Origin: Paenibacillus sp. URB8-2
GTDB lineage: Bacteria > Bacillota > Bacilli > Paenibacillales > Paenibacillaceae
Length of the DNA stretch: 64,000 bases
Assembly (NCBI RefSeq): GCF_013393385.1
Contig: NZ_AP023239.1
Span: forward strand, 1,240,001-1,304,000
Direction: 5' to 3'
This document shows positions 1-8,226 of this stretch, in pieces. Within the stretch, counting starts at the first letter, position 1, and every line of letters begins with the position of its first letter. The notes under the pieces were generated by a model. That model worked only from the letters and a program-made list of their open reading frames with translations. It made no database searches and had not been told where the DNA came from. The translations under genes were made by a program, and so were the position numbers.

Positions 1-1
1 A

Positions 2-970
2 GGCGATATTATTAAACTGGTGCCCTATGAAACTCTGTACAGCGACGCAAGGACCATTAGCCGCATCAATACCGGAATCGGCGTGCTTTTTCTGATTATA
101 GCGGGCATCGCGGGCGTATTGATCTCCATCGGCTTTACAAGACCGATCAAGAAGCTGATTTCCTATACGCAGAAGGTGCAGATCGGACAGCTGGACGCTT
201 CCGTCGATTCGGTGAGCGAGGATGAGTTCGGGCTGCTGGCCCGTAAAATTACCGATATGACCCGGACGATCAACGATTTGATCCTGCAGGAATACCGGCT
301 GGAAATCGCCAATAAGACCAATCAGTTGAAGGTTCTTCAGGCCCAGGTCAACCCGCATTTTCTGTATAATGCGCTGCAGTCCATCGCCAGCTTGTCCCTG
401 CGGTACAACGCTCCCAAAATCTATGATCTCATTTATTCGCTGGGCAGCATGATGCGGTATTCCATGACGACGGACGGGAACCAGGTGACGCTTCAGAACG
501 AGATCGAGCATGTGGAGAATTACGTCATTCTGCAAAGGGAGCGCTTCGGGGAAGAGAACTTGCGGATGGATGTTGATATCGGGGAAAGCGCCCGCGCCGT
601 GATCGTGCCCAAAATGATTCTGCAGCCGCTCGTCGAGAACATATTCAAGCACGGTTTCCGGGACGGCATCAAGGACGGCATAATTTCAATCGCCGCCAAG
701 CTGGATGATGAAGGTCGGCTGGTCATCACGGTCCGGGATAACGGCATGGGCATTGCGGGCGAACGCCTGGACGAAGTGAGAAACTGCCTTAAGCGGGTGG
801 AGCCCGGCGGGTTCTGCGGAATCGGACTCCGCAATGTACTCGCAAGACTTCGGCTTCAGATCAGTGAGAGATCACAGCTTCTGCTGCAAGGCGGCGAAGG
901 CGGAGCGGAAGTCGTCTTGATTATCCCTCTTGATAATACAGGCAACAGGAAGGAGAAGGGAACGGAATGA
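2..970 (+). CDS. YesM-type sensor histidine kinase, N-terminus cut off by window edge
   Basis: This is a membrane histidine kinase that phosphorylates the response regulator encoded just downstream. The frame is open from the first bases, so the extracellular sensor and first membrane segment lie outside the window. Counting from the GTG at 20, a membrane helix (about 15-37) leads into a HAMP domain (about 38-90), then the His-kinase domain with the NPHFLYN phospho-acceptor motif near residue 111, and a HATPase domain with DNGMG near 240 and GIGLRN near 268. The NPHFLYN form is diagnostic of the YesM/LytS-like class that pairs with YesN regulators, which usually control carbohydrate uptake. 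The stop codon overlaps the start of the next gene by 4 bases, so the pair is co-translated. The ligand cannot be inferred because the sensor part is missing. Confidence 0.93.
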   Translation, partial: GDIIKLVPYETLYSDARTISRINTGIGVLFLIIAGIAGVLISIGFTRPIKKLISYTQKVQIGQLDASVDSVSEDEFGLLARKITDMTRTINDLILQEYRLEIANKTNQLKVLQAQVNPHFLYNALQSIASLSLRYNAPKIYDLIYSLGSMMRYSMTTDGNQVTLQNEIEHVENYVILQRERFGEENLRMDVDIGESARAVIVPKMILQPLVENIFKHGFRDGIKDGIISIAAKLDDEGRLVITVRDNGMGIAGERLDEVRNCLKRVEPGGFCGIGLRNVLARLRLQISERSQLLLQGGEGGAEVVLIIPLDNTGNRKEKGTE

Positions 971-2580
971 AGGTACTGATTGTAGATGACGAAAAACATG
1001 TACGGGAAGCCATCCGCTACTTTGTTCCTTGGGAAAAATACGATGTTCGCGATATATACGAAGCCACGAATGGCCAGGAAGCGATGGAGATCATTCTGGA
1101 ACAGCAGCCGGCGGTCGTGTTTACGGATATGCGCATGCCGCTCATGGACGGCGCCGAGCTGCTGGAATGGCTGCACCGCTACTCACCGTATACAAAGACG
1201 ATTGTAATCAGCGGATACCAGGATTTCAGCTATGTGAAGCCTGCCATCGTATACGGGGGAATCGACTATCTGCTTAAGCCGCTGAACAGCAAGCAGCTGA
1301 TATCCGCAGCCGAGCGCGCCTTTCAGAAATGGAAGGAGGAGAAGCAGGAGCGGGAGCGGACCTTCCGCCAAAATATTCAACTGAACATCCTTCGTCCGCT
1401 GTATTGGGACAAGAAGCTGTCGGAGCTGGCGGGCGGCACGGTTTCCTTTCAGGAGCTGGAGGAAGCGCTGATTGAGGAACTGGGGCTTCCGAGGAACGCG
1501 AAGCGCTGCCGGATTGCCGTTATTTCGCTCCAGTCTTCGGGCGGCCTGCTGCTGAAAAAGTTCCGCGGCGATATCCAGCTGACATCTTTCGTTCTGGCCA
1601 ATGTCTGCAATGAGACGGTCAGCTTGCGGAAGCAGGGCTTTGCCTTCCGCTACTGGCATGAAGGCGCGGATGTGGTCGTTCTGTTCTGGGACGGCGTGGA
1701 AGAGGCCGCGGACCGGCTGCTTGAGATTAATGAATCGGTCAAACAGGCATACTGCATTCCGCTCGATGTCGGTCTGAGCCGGATTCTCCCCTTTCCGGAG
1801 GGGGTCAGCGACGCTTTCACGCAGGCGAGACAGAGCCTTGCGGAGCGTAACCTTTTGCTATTAGGTAAACGTATACATGAGTACCGCGAGGATTCCTCGG
1901 AAGCTGAACGGACAGGCGGGGCGAAGGCCGCGGCTCTTCTGGAGAAGCTTGGACTTTCACTTTTGTCGGGCGATATCGATAAATTTATCCGGAGTTTTGA
2001 AGAGTGGGCTAATTCCATTGCCGGAACGGGCGTGCTGACCGTGAGCGGACTGCGGGATTGGGAAGAGCGGTTGCGGAATGTGCTGACCAAGTGGAGGCAG
2101 GAATGGGCCGACAGTGAGGAAGCGTCAATAGCTGAGCCGGTCTTCCCGGCCGGAATGGATGAAGGCGGCAATTTCTCTTTTGAACGCTGGAGAGAAGGTC
2201 TGAAGGCGCATATTTTGAAAATGTTCAGTGAAAGCAAGCTTTCCCGTTCCTCGGACAGCCGGATTGTGCGGGAAATCAGGGATTACCTGGACAAGAATTA
2301 CCAGCAGGAAATTACACTTCAGCATATCGCGGACCGCTTCTTCCTCAGCCGTGAGAACGTCTCGCGCAAGTTCAAACAGGTTACGGGCGAGAATCTGTCC
2401 GATTATTTAACGAATTTGCGGATCGACAAGGCCAAGGAGCTGCTGCAAAATTCCGATATGCGTCTGTCGCGGATTTCTGAACTGATCGGTTACGAAGACG
2501 AGAAGTATTTCAGCCGCGTCTTCAAGAAAGCGACGGGACTCACGCCGCGGGAATACCGGAAGCGGGAAGAAGAGTCGTGA
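967..2580 (+). CDS. YesN-type response regulator with AraC DNA-binding domain
   Basis: A cytoplasmic transcription regulator of 537 residues, partner of the kinase it overlaps (ATGA junction). The N-terminal receiver domain (1-120) carries the acidic pair VDDE and the phospho-acceptor D54 in VFTDMRMP, with the conserved switch Lys in DYLLKPL. The middle region (about 150-420) is the poorly conserved linker typical of this family. The C-terminus (about 435-530) holds two AraC helix-turn-helix motifs, the second with the characteristic GYEDEKYFSRVFKK and TGLTPREYR signature. Length matches the YesN family. These regulators normally activate a sugar transporter beside them; no such transporter follows here, so the target probably lies upstream of the window. 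Confidence 0.94.
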   Translation: MKVLIVDDEKHVREAIRYFVPWEKYDVRDIYEATNGQEAMEIILEQQPAVVFTDMRMPLMDGAELLEWLHRYSPYTKTIVISGYQDFSYVKPAIVYGGIDYLLKPLNSKQLISAAERAFQKWKEEKQERERTFRQNIQLNILRPLYWDKKLSELAGGTVSFQELEEALIEELGLPRNAKRCRIAVISLQSSGGLLLKKFRGDIQLTSFVLANVCNETVSLRKQGFAFRYWHEGADVVVLFWDGVEEAADRLLEINESVKQAYCIPLDVGLSRILPFPEGVSDAFTQARQSLAERNLLLLGKRIHEYREDSSEAERTGGAKAAALLEKLGLSLLSGDIDKFIRSFEEWANSIAGTGVLTVSGLRDWEERLRNVLTKWRQEWADSEEASIAEPVFPAGMDEGGNFSFERWREGLKAHILKMFSESKLSRSSDSRIVREIRDYLDKNYQQEITLQHIADRFFLSRENVSRKFKQVTGENLSDYLTNLRIDKAKELLQNSDMRLSRISELIGYEDEKYFSRVFKKATGLTPREYRKREEES

Positions 2581-2629
2581 AGTCGATTTAGCCGGTTTTG
2601 GGATGTTGTACAGCAGAAGGGAGATTTCG

Positions 2630-3385
2630 ATGAAAATAATTGAGGAAAAATACAATCGTTATGGTGAAAAGGATTACGATATCAGCTATATCAATTGGGG
2701 ATTTGATGATCTCGAAACTCAAACCATGATGGCTGAGAAAATGCAGAAGCTGTTTCCTTCCGGCGCCAGGGCCATCCTGGATATCGCTTGCGGAATCTCG
2801 AGATATCATCAAGTCTGGCTGAAATCGGGTTATATGGTTACGGGGATAGATCTGTCCGAAACATTTATAGAATACTCCCGAAGCTATAACCAGGCTTTTG
2901 AGAAGGCCAATTATTTTGTATGCGATTGCAATCATTTGGATTTTGATAATCAGTATGATATTGCGATCTGGACCGATCCGGTTGAATTAACCGGGCTGTC
3001 GGCGAACAGGATTTTCAAAGCGCTGAAATCCGGCGGCGTATTCATCTATGAAATGTGGAATGACAACTATTACAAATATCATGCGGATGATCGGCATAAT
3101 GACTGTCAGACTTGGACCTGTAAAGATGGGGTTTATCGCCTGGTCCTGCACAAATATAATAGAGCAACCTGTGTTACCGAACATGAGGAAATCATATTTG
3201 ACGTTCCCAATGAAACGATGATCCATAAAACGGGATTGGCGGCCAAAAATATAAACAGCCATGCCAGTATTCAAATCCTGGAGGCGGCCGGGTTTACAAA
3301 TATACGATTTGTCGATTACGAGGGGCAGCCTTTTTCTACAGAGAATCAACAAATACAGCGATTTTTCATGATTGGTGAAAAATAA
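2630..3385 (+). CDS. Class I SAM-dependent methyltransferase
   Basis: A 251-residue Rossmann-fold methyltransferase. Motif I is visible as ILDIACGISRYH (about residues 46-57), followed by an acidic strand end in VTGIDLS that would bind the SAM ribose. Substrate unknown: the family includes small-molecule and tRNA methyltransferases and nothing nearby points to a pathway. I chose the ATG at 2630 because AAGGGAG lies at 2617-2623 with ideal spacing; an in-frame ATG at 2603 has no such site. It follows the response regulator by about 50 bases, so it could be the end of that operon. It is somewhat more AT-rich than the preceding genes. Confidence 0.8.
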   Translation: MKIIEEKYNRYGEKDYDISYINWGFDDLETQTMMAEKMQKLFPSGARAILDIACGISRYHQVWLKSGYMVTGIDLSETFIEYSRSYNQAFEKANYFVCDCNHLDFDNQYDIAIWTDPVELTGLSANRIFKALKSGGVFIYEMWNDNYYKYHADDRHNDCQTWTCKDGVYRLVLHKYNRATCVTEHEEIIFDVPNETMIHKTGLAAKNINSHASIQILEAAGFTNIRFVDYEGQPFSTENQQIQRFFMIGEK

Positions 3386-3389
3386 TCAT

Positions 3390-3439
3390 ACGGCCATATA
3401 CCTGCCGCCGCCCGAAGGCTGCCGCAGGTATATGGTCGT
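3390..3439. terminator. Long inverted repeat between convergent genes, probable bidirectional terminator
   Basis: Two 16-base arms at 3390-3405 and 3424-3439 can pair over almost their whole length (one G-T pair), enclosing an 18-base loop. It lies between the convergent methyltransferase (+) and aldo/keto reductase (-) stop codons. There is no long T tract, so termination strength is uncertain. Confidence 0.7.
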
Positions 3440-3466
3440 TCTGCCGTTCCGGCTAATAGCGCCAAA

Positions 3467-4456
3467 CTATCCTCGCAGTATGTCCTCAATCTTCGCCAGT
3501 TCTTCCGCGCTTAGATCAGGCGCCGCCAGGGCGCCGACGGCGTCCTCGATCTGGCTGACCTTGCTTGCACCGATCAGCGCCGAGGTCACCTTGCCGCCGC
3601 GCAGAACCCAGGACAAGGCGAGCTGGGACATTTTCTGCCCGCGCGCCGCAGCTACTTCGTTCAGACGGCGGACCTTGCCGATCAGCTCTTCCGTGAGTTC
3701 CTTCTCGGACAGGAACACACTCGGTCCAGCCGCACGGGAATCCGGAGCGATGCCGTTCAGGTAACGGTCGGTCAGGATACCCTTCTGAAGCGGCGAGAAA
3801 GCGATCGTGCCCACGCCTTCTTCTTCGAGCACATCCTGAAGTCCATCCTCAATCCAGCGTGACAGCATGGAGTAATTCGGCTGGTGAATCAGACAAGGGG
3901 TACCGAGCCGCCGCAGAATGCGTATCGCTTCCCGGGCTTCTTCGGCGCGGTAATTGGAAATGCCGACGTAGAGCGCCTTGCCTTGACGAACGATCAGGTC
4001 CAGTGCGGCCATCGTTTCTTCAAGCGGCGTATCGGGATCGGGACGGTGATGATAGAAAATATCAACATAATCCAGGCCCATCCGTTTCAGGCTTTGATCG
4101 AGACTTGAGACGATGTATTTCTTCGAGCCCCATTCTCCGTACGGTCCCGGCCACATATAAAAACCGGCTTTGCTGGAAATGATCATCTCATCCCGGTAAG
4201 GAAGGAAATCCTTTTTCAAAATGGTTCCGAAATTCTCCTCGGCGGAGCCTGGGGGCGGCCCGTAATTATTGGCCAGGTCGAAATGCGTAATTCCCAGATC
4301 GAATGCTCTGCGGATCATGGCTCTGCCGTTCTCCAGCACGTTGATCCCGCCGAAGTTGTGCCAAAGGCCGAGCGAAATCGCCGGCAGGCGCAGGCCGCTG
4401 CGTCCGCAGCGGTTATAAGTCATGCTCTCGTATCTTTCCGTTTGTGCGGTGTACAT
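3467..4456 (-). CDS. Aldo/keto reductase of the YghZ (glyceraldehyde-3-phosphate reductase) type
   Basis: An NADPH-dependent cytoplasmic reductase of 329 residues, a usual length for the family. The catalytic tetrad is visible: D60 and Y65 in HFDLANNYG, K96 in SSKAGF, and H136 or H137 in YHHRPDPD. The insertion NNYGPPPGSAEENFG is characteristic of the YghZ/Kv-beta-like branch, whose E. coli member reduces L-glyceraldehyde 3-phosphate and methylglyoxal. The start has a good AGGAGG about 9 bases upstream. It lies directly downstream of an AraC regulator on the same strand, which may control it. The natural substrate here is not determined. Confidence 0.9.
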   Translation of the reverse strand: MYTAQTERYESMTYNRCGRSGLRLPAISLGLWHNFGGINVLENGRAMIRRAFDLGITHFDLANNYGPPPGSAEENFGTILKKDFLPYRDEMIISSKAGFYMWPGPYGEWGSKKYIVSSLDQSLKRMGLDYVDIFYHHRPDPDTPLEETMAALDLIVRQGKALYVGISNYRAEEAREAIRILRRLGTPCLIHQPNYSMLSRWIEDGLQDVLEEEGVGTIAFSPLQKGILTDRYLNGIAPDSRAAGPSVFLSEKELTEELIGKVRRLNEVAAARGQKMSQLALSWVLRGGKVTSALIGASKVSQIEDAVGALAAPDLSAEELAKIEDILRG

Positions 4457-4575
4457 ATTATCTGTCCTCCTGCAATGAAATGGCGTCCGCCCCTAGCGGG
4501 CGAGCGGTTATTGCTGCGCTTTCATTGTAGCGGAAATGAAGAGGCGAACGAATGTCAGCAAGGGAGGAATTTATG

Positions 4576-5418
4576 TCATAATGTCAGATTTACATGCCTT
4601 TCCCGGTAACTCTTGGGAGAGCAGCCCTGGACTTTCTTGAACATCCGCGAGAACAGGAGAGCGTCCTCATAACCGATGGAACGGGCGATTTCTCCGATGG
4701 TGCAGTCGGTTCGAGTGAGCAGCTCGCAAGCTTTGGCCATGCGGAAACCGAGCAAATATTGGCGCGGGGGCATGCCCACAACCTGCTTAAAGAGCGCGGA
4801 CACGTACTTGCGGTCAAGCTGCAGCATCTCGGACATCATTTCCATTGTGATATTCTCGCAGTAGTGAGACTGCAGGTAATGCAGGCACTTCTCTACATGC
4901 TGGTTCTTGCGTCCGTGTAGGACGGTAGCAGCGGCCGCTGCAGGAACGGTGCGGAGAAGCGCCGCCAAAAACTCGTACAGAACCGCCGTTAACTCCAGAT
5001 CGAGAGCGCCGGTAGTTTGGGCCGCCTCCGTTAACCGGTCATAAACCCCGTTCATCATCTCGCCAACCATAGGAAATACGGGGTTTTCCGGCGATAGAGT
5101 TGTTCTGGACAGGAGATGCTTCGCTCGCTCTCCCGAAAAAGCGATCCAGGAGTAGTTCCACGGATCGCTCTCATCCGCGGTGTAGGCAGACACGACCTGG
5201 GGATAGGTTAAAAAAGCCTGCCTCGCGGTCAATGTATAGGAATGCCCGCCCGCAAAGACCTTTCCGGCCCCTTTATGGACAAAGTGAATTTTGTAGTAAT
5301 CCCTGACACCGGGACCGAAGGAATGTCCGGGAGCGCATTGCTCGCGGCCCCAGAACATCAGATGAAGATCCGGGGAGTCCCTGAAGGGCTGTTCCGCGTT
5401 GTAATGAAAAATGGCCAT
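4576..5418 (-). CDS. AraC family transcriptional regulator with N-terminal cupin-like domain
   Basis: A 280-residue one-component regulator. The N-terminal half (about 1-150) reads as the sugar- or small-molecule-binding cupin domain of AraC proteins. The C-terminal 100 residues contain two helix-turn-helix units with the signature IGYEDALLFSRMFKKVQG followed by SPKSYRER. I place the start at the ATG at 5418, preceded by AAAGGGG. A longer frame reaches 5481, but that stretch contains an inverted repeat that looks like promoter DNA. The gene precedes the aldo/keto reductase on the same strand with 119 bases between them, suggesting regulator and target. The effector is unknown. Confidence 0.88.
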   Translation of the reverse strand: MAIFHYNAEQPFRDSPDLHLMFWGREQCAPGHSFGPGVRDYYKIHFVHKGAGKVFAGGHSYTLTARQAFLTYPQVVSAYTADESDPWNYSWIAFSGERAKHLLSRTTLSPENPVFPMVGEMMNGVYDRLTEAAQTTGALDLELTAVLYEFLAALLRTVPAAAAATVLHGRKNQHVEKCLHYLQSHYCENITMEMMSEMLQLDRKYVSALFKQVVGMPPRQYLLGFRMAKACELLTRTDCTIGEIARSIGYEDALLFSRMFKKVQGCSPKSYRERHVNLTL

Positions 5419-5442
5419 GTTCTTCAGACCCCTTTCTAAAGG

Positions 5443-5481
5443 TTGAAGTATAGCGCCAAGCGCTTTTTCATTATACTTCAA
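5443..5481 (-). promoter_or_regulatory. Inverted-repeat operator upstream of the AraC gene
   Basis: Perfect 10-base arms TTGAAGTATA (5443-5452) and TATACTTCAA (5472-5481) flank a 19-base spacer containing AGCGC elements, immediately upstream of the AraC start. The symmetry and position suggest an autoregulatory site. Reading it as coding sequence is what extends the AraC frame spuriously. Confidence 0.55.
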
Positions 5482-5503
5482 GAGTCGCCGCAGGTCTGTA
5501 AAC

Positions 5504-5537
5504 GCAAAAATAAAACCGGCTTTCCAAAAGGAGCCGG
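5504..5537 (-). terminator. Rho-independent terminator of the ferredoxin gene
   Basis: On the minus strand AGCCGG arm (5532-5537), a 9-base loop and CCGGCT arm (5516-5522) are followed by TTTTATTTTT. It lies just past the ferredoxin stop codon. Confidence 0.8.
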
Positions 5538-5581
5538 CGAACGATTTATGAGACCTAATCTTGTATTCGGGAACGGAAAGC

Positions 5582-5893
5582 TTAAGCTTCCATTTTCAGC
5601 ATGACCAGTTCATCCACAGGATTGCCATCGATCAGGTGCTCCTTAACGATACGCGATACATCATCAGTGGTCACATTGTAGTACCATACTCCGTCCGGAT
5701 AGACAATGAGAAACGGGCCGTTGCCGCAAAGGCCAAGACAGCTGGTCTTGTTGATCTTAACCGTCTTGTTGATTCCCTGCTCGACAAGCTCTTCCTTGAA
5801 AGCCTGCATAACGTCTTCCACATCCTGATTGTTGCAGTGCTCGCTGCAGCAAAACAGCAAATGCTTCTTTAGAACCTTGAGCCGCATGTTCAT
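5582..5893 (-). CDS. Thioredoxin-like [2Fe-2S] ferredoxin
   Basis: A 103-residue protein with the layout of thioredoxin-fold ferredoxins: an N-terminal strand then CCSEHC (Cys15, 16 and 20) and, after about 30 residues, SCLGLCGNGP (Cys52 and 56), followed by VYPDGVWY. Four of these cysteines would bind a 2Fe-2S cluster, as in the (2Fe-2S) ferredoxin domain proteins and NuoE. It would act as a small electron carrier; no partner oxidoreductase is adjacent. AAGGAGG lies 12 bases before the first ATG and closer than usual would allow only that start or the Met at residue 3. It is a single-gene unit with its own promoter and terminator. Confidence 0.88.
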   Translation of the reverse strand: MNMRLKVLKKHLLFCCSEHCNNQDVEDVMQAFKEELVEQGINKTVKINKTSCLGLCGNGPFLIVYPDGVWYYNVTTDDVSRIVKEHLIDGNPVDELVMLKMEA

Positions 5894-5948
5894 GGTTTGT
5901 GTTTTCCTCCTTGGGTTTGCGTTGCTTTTATTTACATCTTTAGCATGA

Positions 5949-5976
5949 AGTATAGTCCTTTTGCTTGTGTTTGTAA
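5949..5976 (-). promoter_or_regulatory. Sigma-A-type promoter of the ferredoxin gene
   Basis: On the minus strand TTACAA (5971-5976) and TATACT (5949-5954) are 16 bases apart, about 55 bases upstream of the ferredoxin start codon. Confidence 0.55.
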
Positions 5977-6238
5977 GGGAAAAGAGAAGAGTGTTCCGAA
6001 AGATTTAATAAATCGAAAATTACATAACTCATTGCGTTAGATATAGCGACATAACTATGACTCACAGTAGATTTTGTGACAATTTTTTATTGGAATCACC
6101 GTGTATTTCCTGTTTGAGATTTTTATCTGAGGATTCACTGTCCGGAACTGCAATTCTCAGTTTATGCCGGATTGAATTGGTTAAGTATGCAATGAACACA
6201 GAACCTAAATTTTTAAATTAAATTAGGAGGTAATCGAT
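5977..6238. other. AT-rich divergent intergenic region
   Basis: Between the divergent ferredoxin and DUF2382 genes. It holds the AGGAGG ribosome binding site of the latter at 6224-6229. I looked for a sigma-B promoter, expected for a stress protein, and found only weak candidates (GTTTGA near 6111 with a poor -10), so I make no promoter call. Confidence 0.5.
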
Positions 6239-7378
6239 ATGAATAAGAGGATTGTGGGCGTCTTTACGAACGAGCACGAGGCTTCTCAGGCGATCGGCGA
6301 TTTAAAGAGTCATGGTTTTCGGACAGAGGATATCTCCGTTATTGCGAGAAATAAAGACGATATGAATGCAATCAGTGACGAGACGGGGACGAAGGCTCCT
6401 GAAGGAATGGCTTCCGGAGCGGCGACGGGCGGCCTGCTCGGCGGAGTAACCGGACTGCTTGCCGGCATCGGAGCGCTGGCGATCCCGGGTATTGGGCCGA
6501 TCATTGCGGCCGGTCCTATTGCGGCGACATTGGCCGGAGCGGCGGTGGGCGCCGGGACCGGAGGTCTTGTCGGAGGCCTGATCGGCCTCGGCATACCGGA
6601 AGACGAAGCGGAAACGTATGACCGTTATGTCGATGAAGGCCGTATTTTGGTCATGGTCGATGCGGACACATCGCAGGTAAGTGATGTGTATGAAACGTTC
6701 CGGGCGCACAATTCGCAGAACAGTCACTATTATGGGGCGAATGATACGCTGCCCGGCGAAACGGTGACTGACGCCTCAATGAGCGATGATCCGTCAGCCG
6801 TTGATCCGACGGACGATAGAGCCGACAGATCGGTCGGGGATTCGGTGGATGCTGTATTCAATGGTTCTGGCCTGGAAGGCAAGCATGATACCGGACTGGA
6901 TACGATTAATTCGAATCCGGTGAGCGCGACTTCGGCCGATATGGACGAGGACCGCAAGCTGCGTCTGCACGAAGAGCAGCTCAATGTCTCCAAGGATAAG
7001 GTGCAGACCGGCGAAGTTTCGATTCATAAAGAAGTCGTCGAGGAGCAAAAAACAATCAATGTGCCGGTAACGCATGAGGAAGTCGTGATTGAACGGCGCG
7101 CCGTGCATGACGGCTCGACAACCGAACCGATCGGCAAGGATGAAACGATCCGCATCCCGGTCAGCGAAGAGCGTGTGGAAGTGAACAAGAACACGGTTGT
7201 CACCGGCGAAGTAGGGATCGGCAAGCGGGAAGTTCAAGGAACCGAGCGGGTTCGGGACACGGTCCGCCGGGAGGAAGCCCGGGTGGATAAGACGGGCGAA
7301 GCGAAGGTAACCGGCGACAAAACCGCCGATGTGAAGAGCCGGATGGAAGAAGACGAATCCATGTTCAACAAGCGTTAA
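6239..7378 (+). CDS. Stress-type protein: YflT-like domain, glycine zipper and DUF2382
   Basis: A 379-residue protein of three parts. Residues 1-45 match the general stress protein 17M/YflT-like domain (VGVFTNEHEASQAIGDLKSHGF). Residues about 55-115 form a Gly/Ala-rich segment with repeated GxxxG spacing that resembles a membrane-interacting glycine zipper. After an acidic linker, residues about 245-360 form a DUF2382 domain, visible as two related halves rich in EEVVIERR and EERVEVNK. B. subtilis YsnF is the best-known relative and belongs to the sigma-B general stress group; the molecular role is unknown. A near-ideal AGGAGG precedes the start. It appears to be a single-gene unit closed by a strong hairpin. 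Confidence 0.85.
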   Translation: MNKRIVGVFTNEHEASQAIGDLKSHGFRTEDISVIARNKDDMNAISDETGTKAPEGMASGAATGGLLGGVTGLLAGIGALAIPGIGPIIAAGPIAATLAGAAVGAGTGGLVGGLIGLGIPEDEAETYDRYVDEGRILVMVDADTSQVSDVYETFRAHNSQNSHYYGANDTLPGETVTDASMSDDPSAVDPTDDRADRSVGDSVDAVFNGSGLEGKHDTGLDTINSNPVSATSADMDEDRKLRLHEEQLNVSKDKVQTGEVSIHKEVVEEQKTINVPVTHEEVVIERRAVHDGSTTEPIGKDETIRIPVSEERVEVNKNTVVTGEVGIGKREVQGTERVRDTVRREEARVDKTGEAKVTGDKTADVKSRMEEDESMFNKR

Positions 7379-7417
7379 ATTGACGCATGAATAATAAGAG
7401 TGGAAATAAGCTTTAAC

Positions 7418-7466
7418 AGCAAAGAGCGGCCTCAAGCCCGAAAGGGCTCGGAGGCCGCTCTTTGCT
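7418..7466 (+). terminator. Terminator-like hairpin after the DUF2382 gene
   Basis: Perfect 16-base arms at 7418-7433 and 7451-7466 enclose a loop that itself can pair (AGCCC/GGGCT). There is only a short T run inside the second arm. Confidence 0.75.
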
Positions 7467-7541
7467 GCGGCTGGCGACTTCTTGAAGGAGAAATCGATGA
7501 TTCTTTTCTGTACGACGAAGATTTAAGCGCTTTTCAGCCGG

Positions 7542-8090
7542 ATGCGGAGAATCCCGCCTCTGGATTTTACGGTGGAGCGGTACTCCTGTCTGCTTGTAAG
7601 CCGCTGTCTGGAGACGAAGGAAATCCGTCTGCCGGAAGGCTATGATATTCGTCCTTTTCGGTCGGAGAGCGATGCGGAAATTTGGAGCGGAGTCCGAAAT
7701 GCGGGATTCGACGGACTTCAGGGCAGCGAGACCCCCGTTACACCGGAAATGGTGCTGAAGATGGCAGAGGAGGAGGATAGCCTTGAGGGCGGAATGATGA
7801 TTCTTTATGACGGAGAAAATCCGGCGGGTATCGTCAGGGGAAGCGCGGACGAGTATGAGGGCTCGCCGATTATGAATATCGGTCCGCTAACTCTTCTGCC
7901 GGAGTACCAGGGAAGAGGATTGGGCCGAATTCTGCTGAGAGCCGCCTTGCAGTTTGCCAAGGAAAAAGGCTACCCGAAAGCGATTCTGTGCGTCAATGCG
8001 GAAAATGAACGGGCGAAGGCCCTGTATCTTCAGGAGGGGTTCAAGCAGGTCGAATCCGCCGTATGCTACAAATACGATTTAAACGTGTAG
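7542..8090 (+). CDS. GNAT acetyltransferase, probably N-terminally truncated
   Basis: A 182-residue protein with one complete GNAT fold: motif A is LPEYQGRGLGRILLRAAL with acetyl-CoA-binding Q/RxxGxG/A near residues 127-135, followed by NAENERAKALYLQEGF. Residues 10-40 (FTVERYSCLLVSRCLE then LPEGYDIRPFR) resemble the linker seen between the two GNAT domains of tandem GNAT proteins, so the first domain may have been lost. The ATG at 7542 lacks a ribosome binding site. A good GAAGGAG sits at 7484-7490, but the ATG it serves (7497) reaches a stop after nine codons (7524). The start is therefore unsure, and the gene may be a shortened remnant. Substrate unknown. Confidence 0.7.
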   Translation: MRRIPPLDFTVERYSCLLVSRCLETKEIRLPEGYDIRPFRSESDAEIWSGVRNAGFDGLQGSETPVTPEMVLKMAEEEDSLEGGMMILYDGENPAGIVRGSADEYEGSPIMNIGPLTLLPEYQGRGLGRILLRAALQFAKEKGYPKAILCVNAENERAKALYLQEGFKQVESAVCYKYDLNV

Positions 8091-8158
8091 CCATGCATGG
8101 GATTTCCGTCCTTTGACTGTGGTGCGGGCATGAAGCTTGATGAAGGGATTGATGCGCG

Positions 8159-8214
8159 CAAAAAAATCCAACAAGACCTTGCCCCTCATGCCGACGGGCA
8201 GGGTCTTGTTGGAT
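8159..8214. terminator. Strong bidirectional terminator between GNAT and glpX
   Basis: Nineteen-base arms starting at 8166 and ending at 8214 pair with one mismatch. On the minus strand the stem is followed by TTTTTTT (8159-8165), making it the glpX terminator; it can also stop the GNAT transcript. Confidence 0.88.
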
Positions 8215-8226
8215 GCGGAAAAGCGG

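Noticed and set aside
5977..6238. Sigma-B promoter for the DUF2382 stress-type gene
   Set aside because: Best candidate GTTTGA-13-GGATTC matches the -10 consensus at only half of the positions.
7400..7645. An 81-codon frame before the GNAT gene
   Set aside because: It starts inside the terminator hairpin of the preceding gene and shows no domain. It is not the missing N-terminus of the GNAT protein in a shifted frame as far as I can see.
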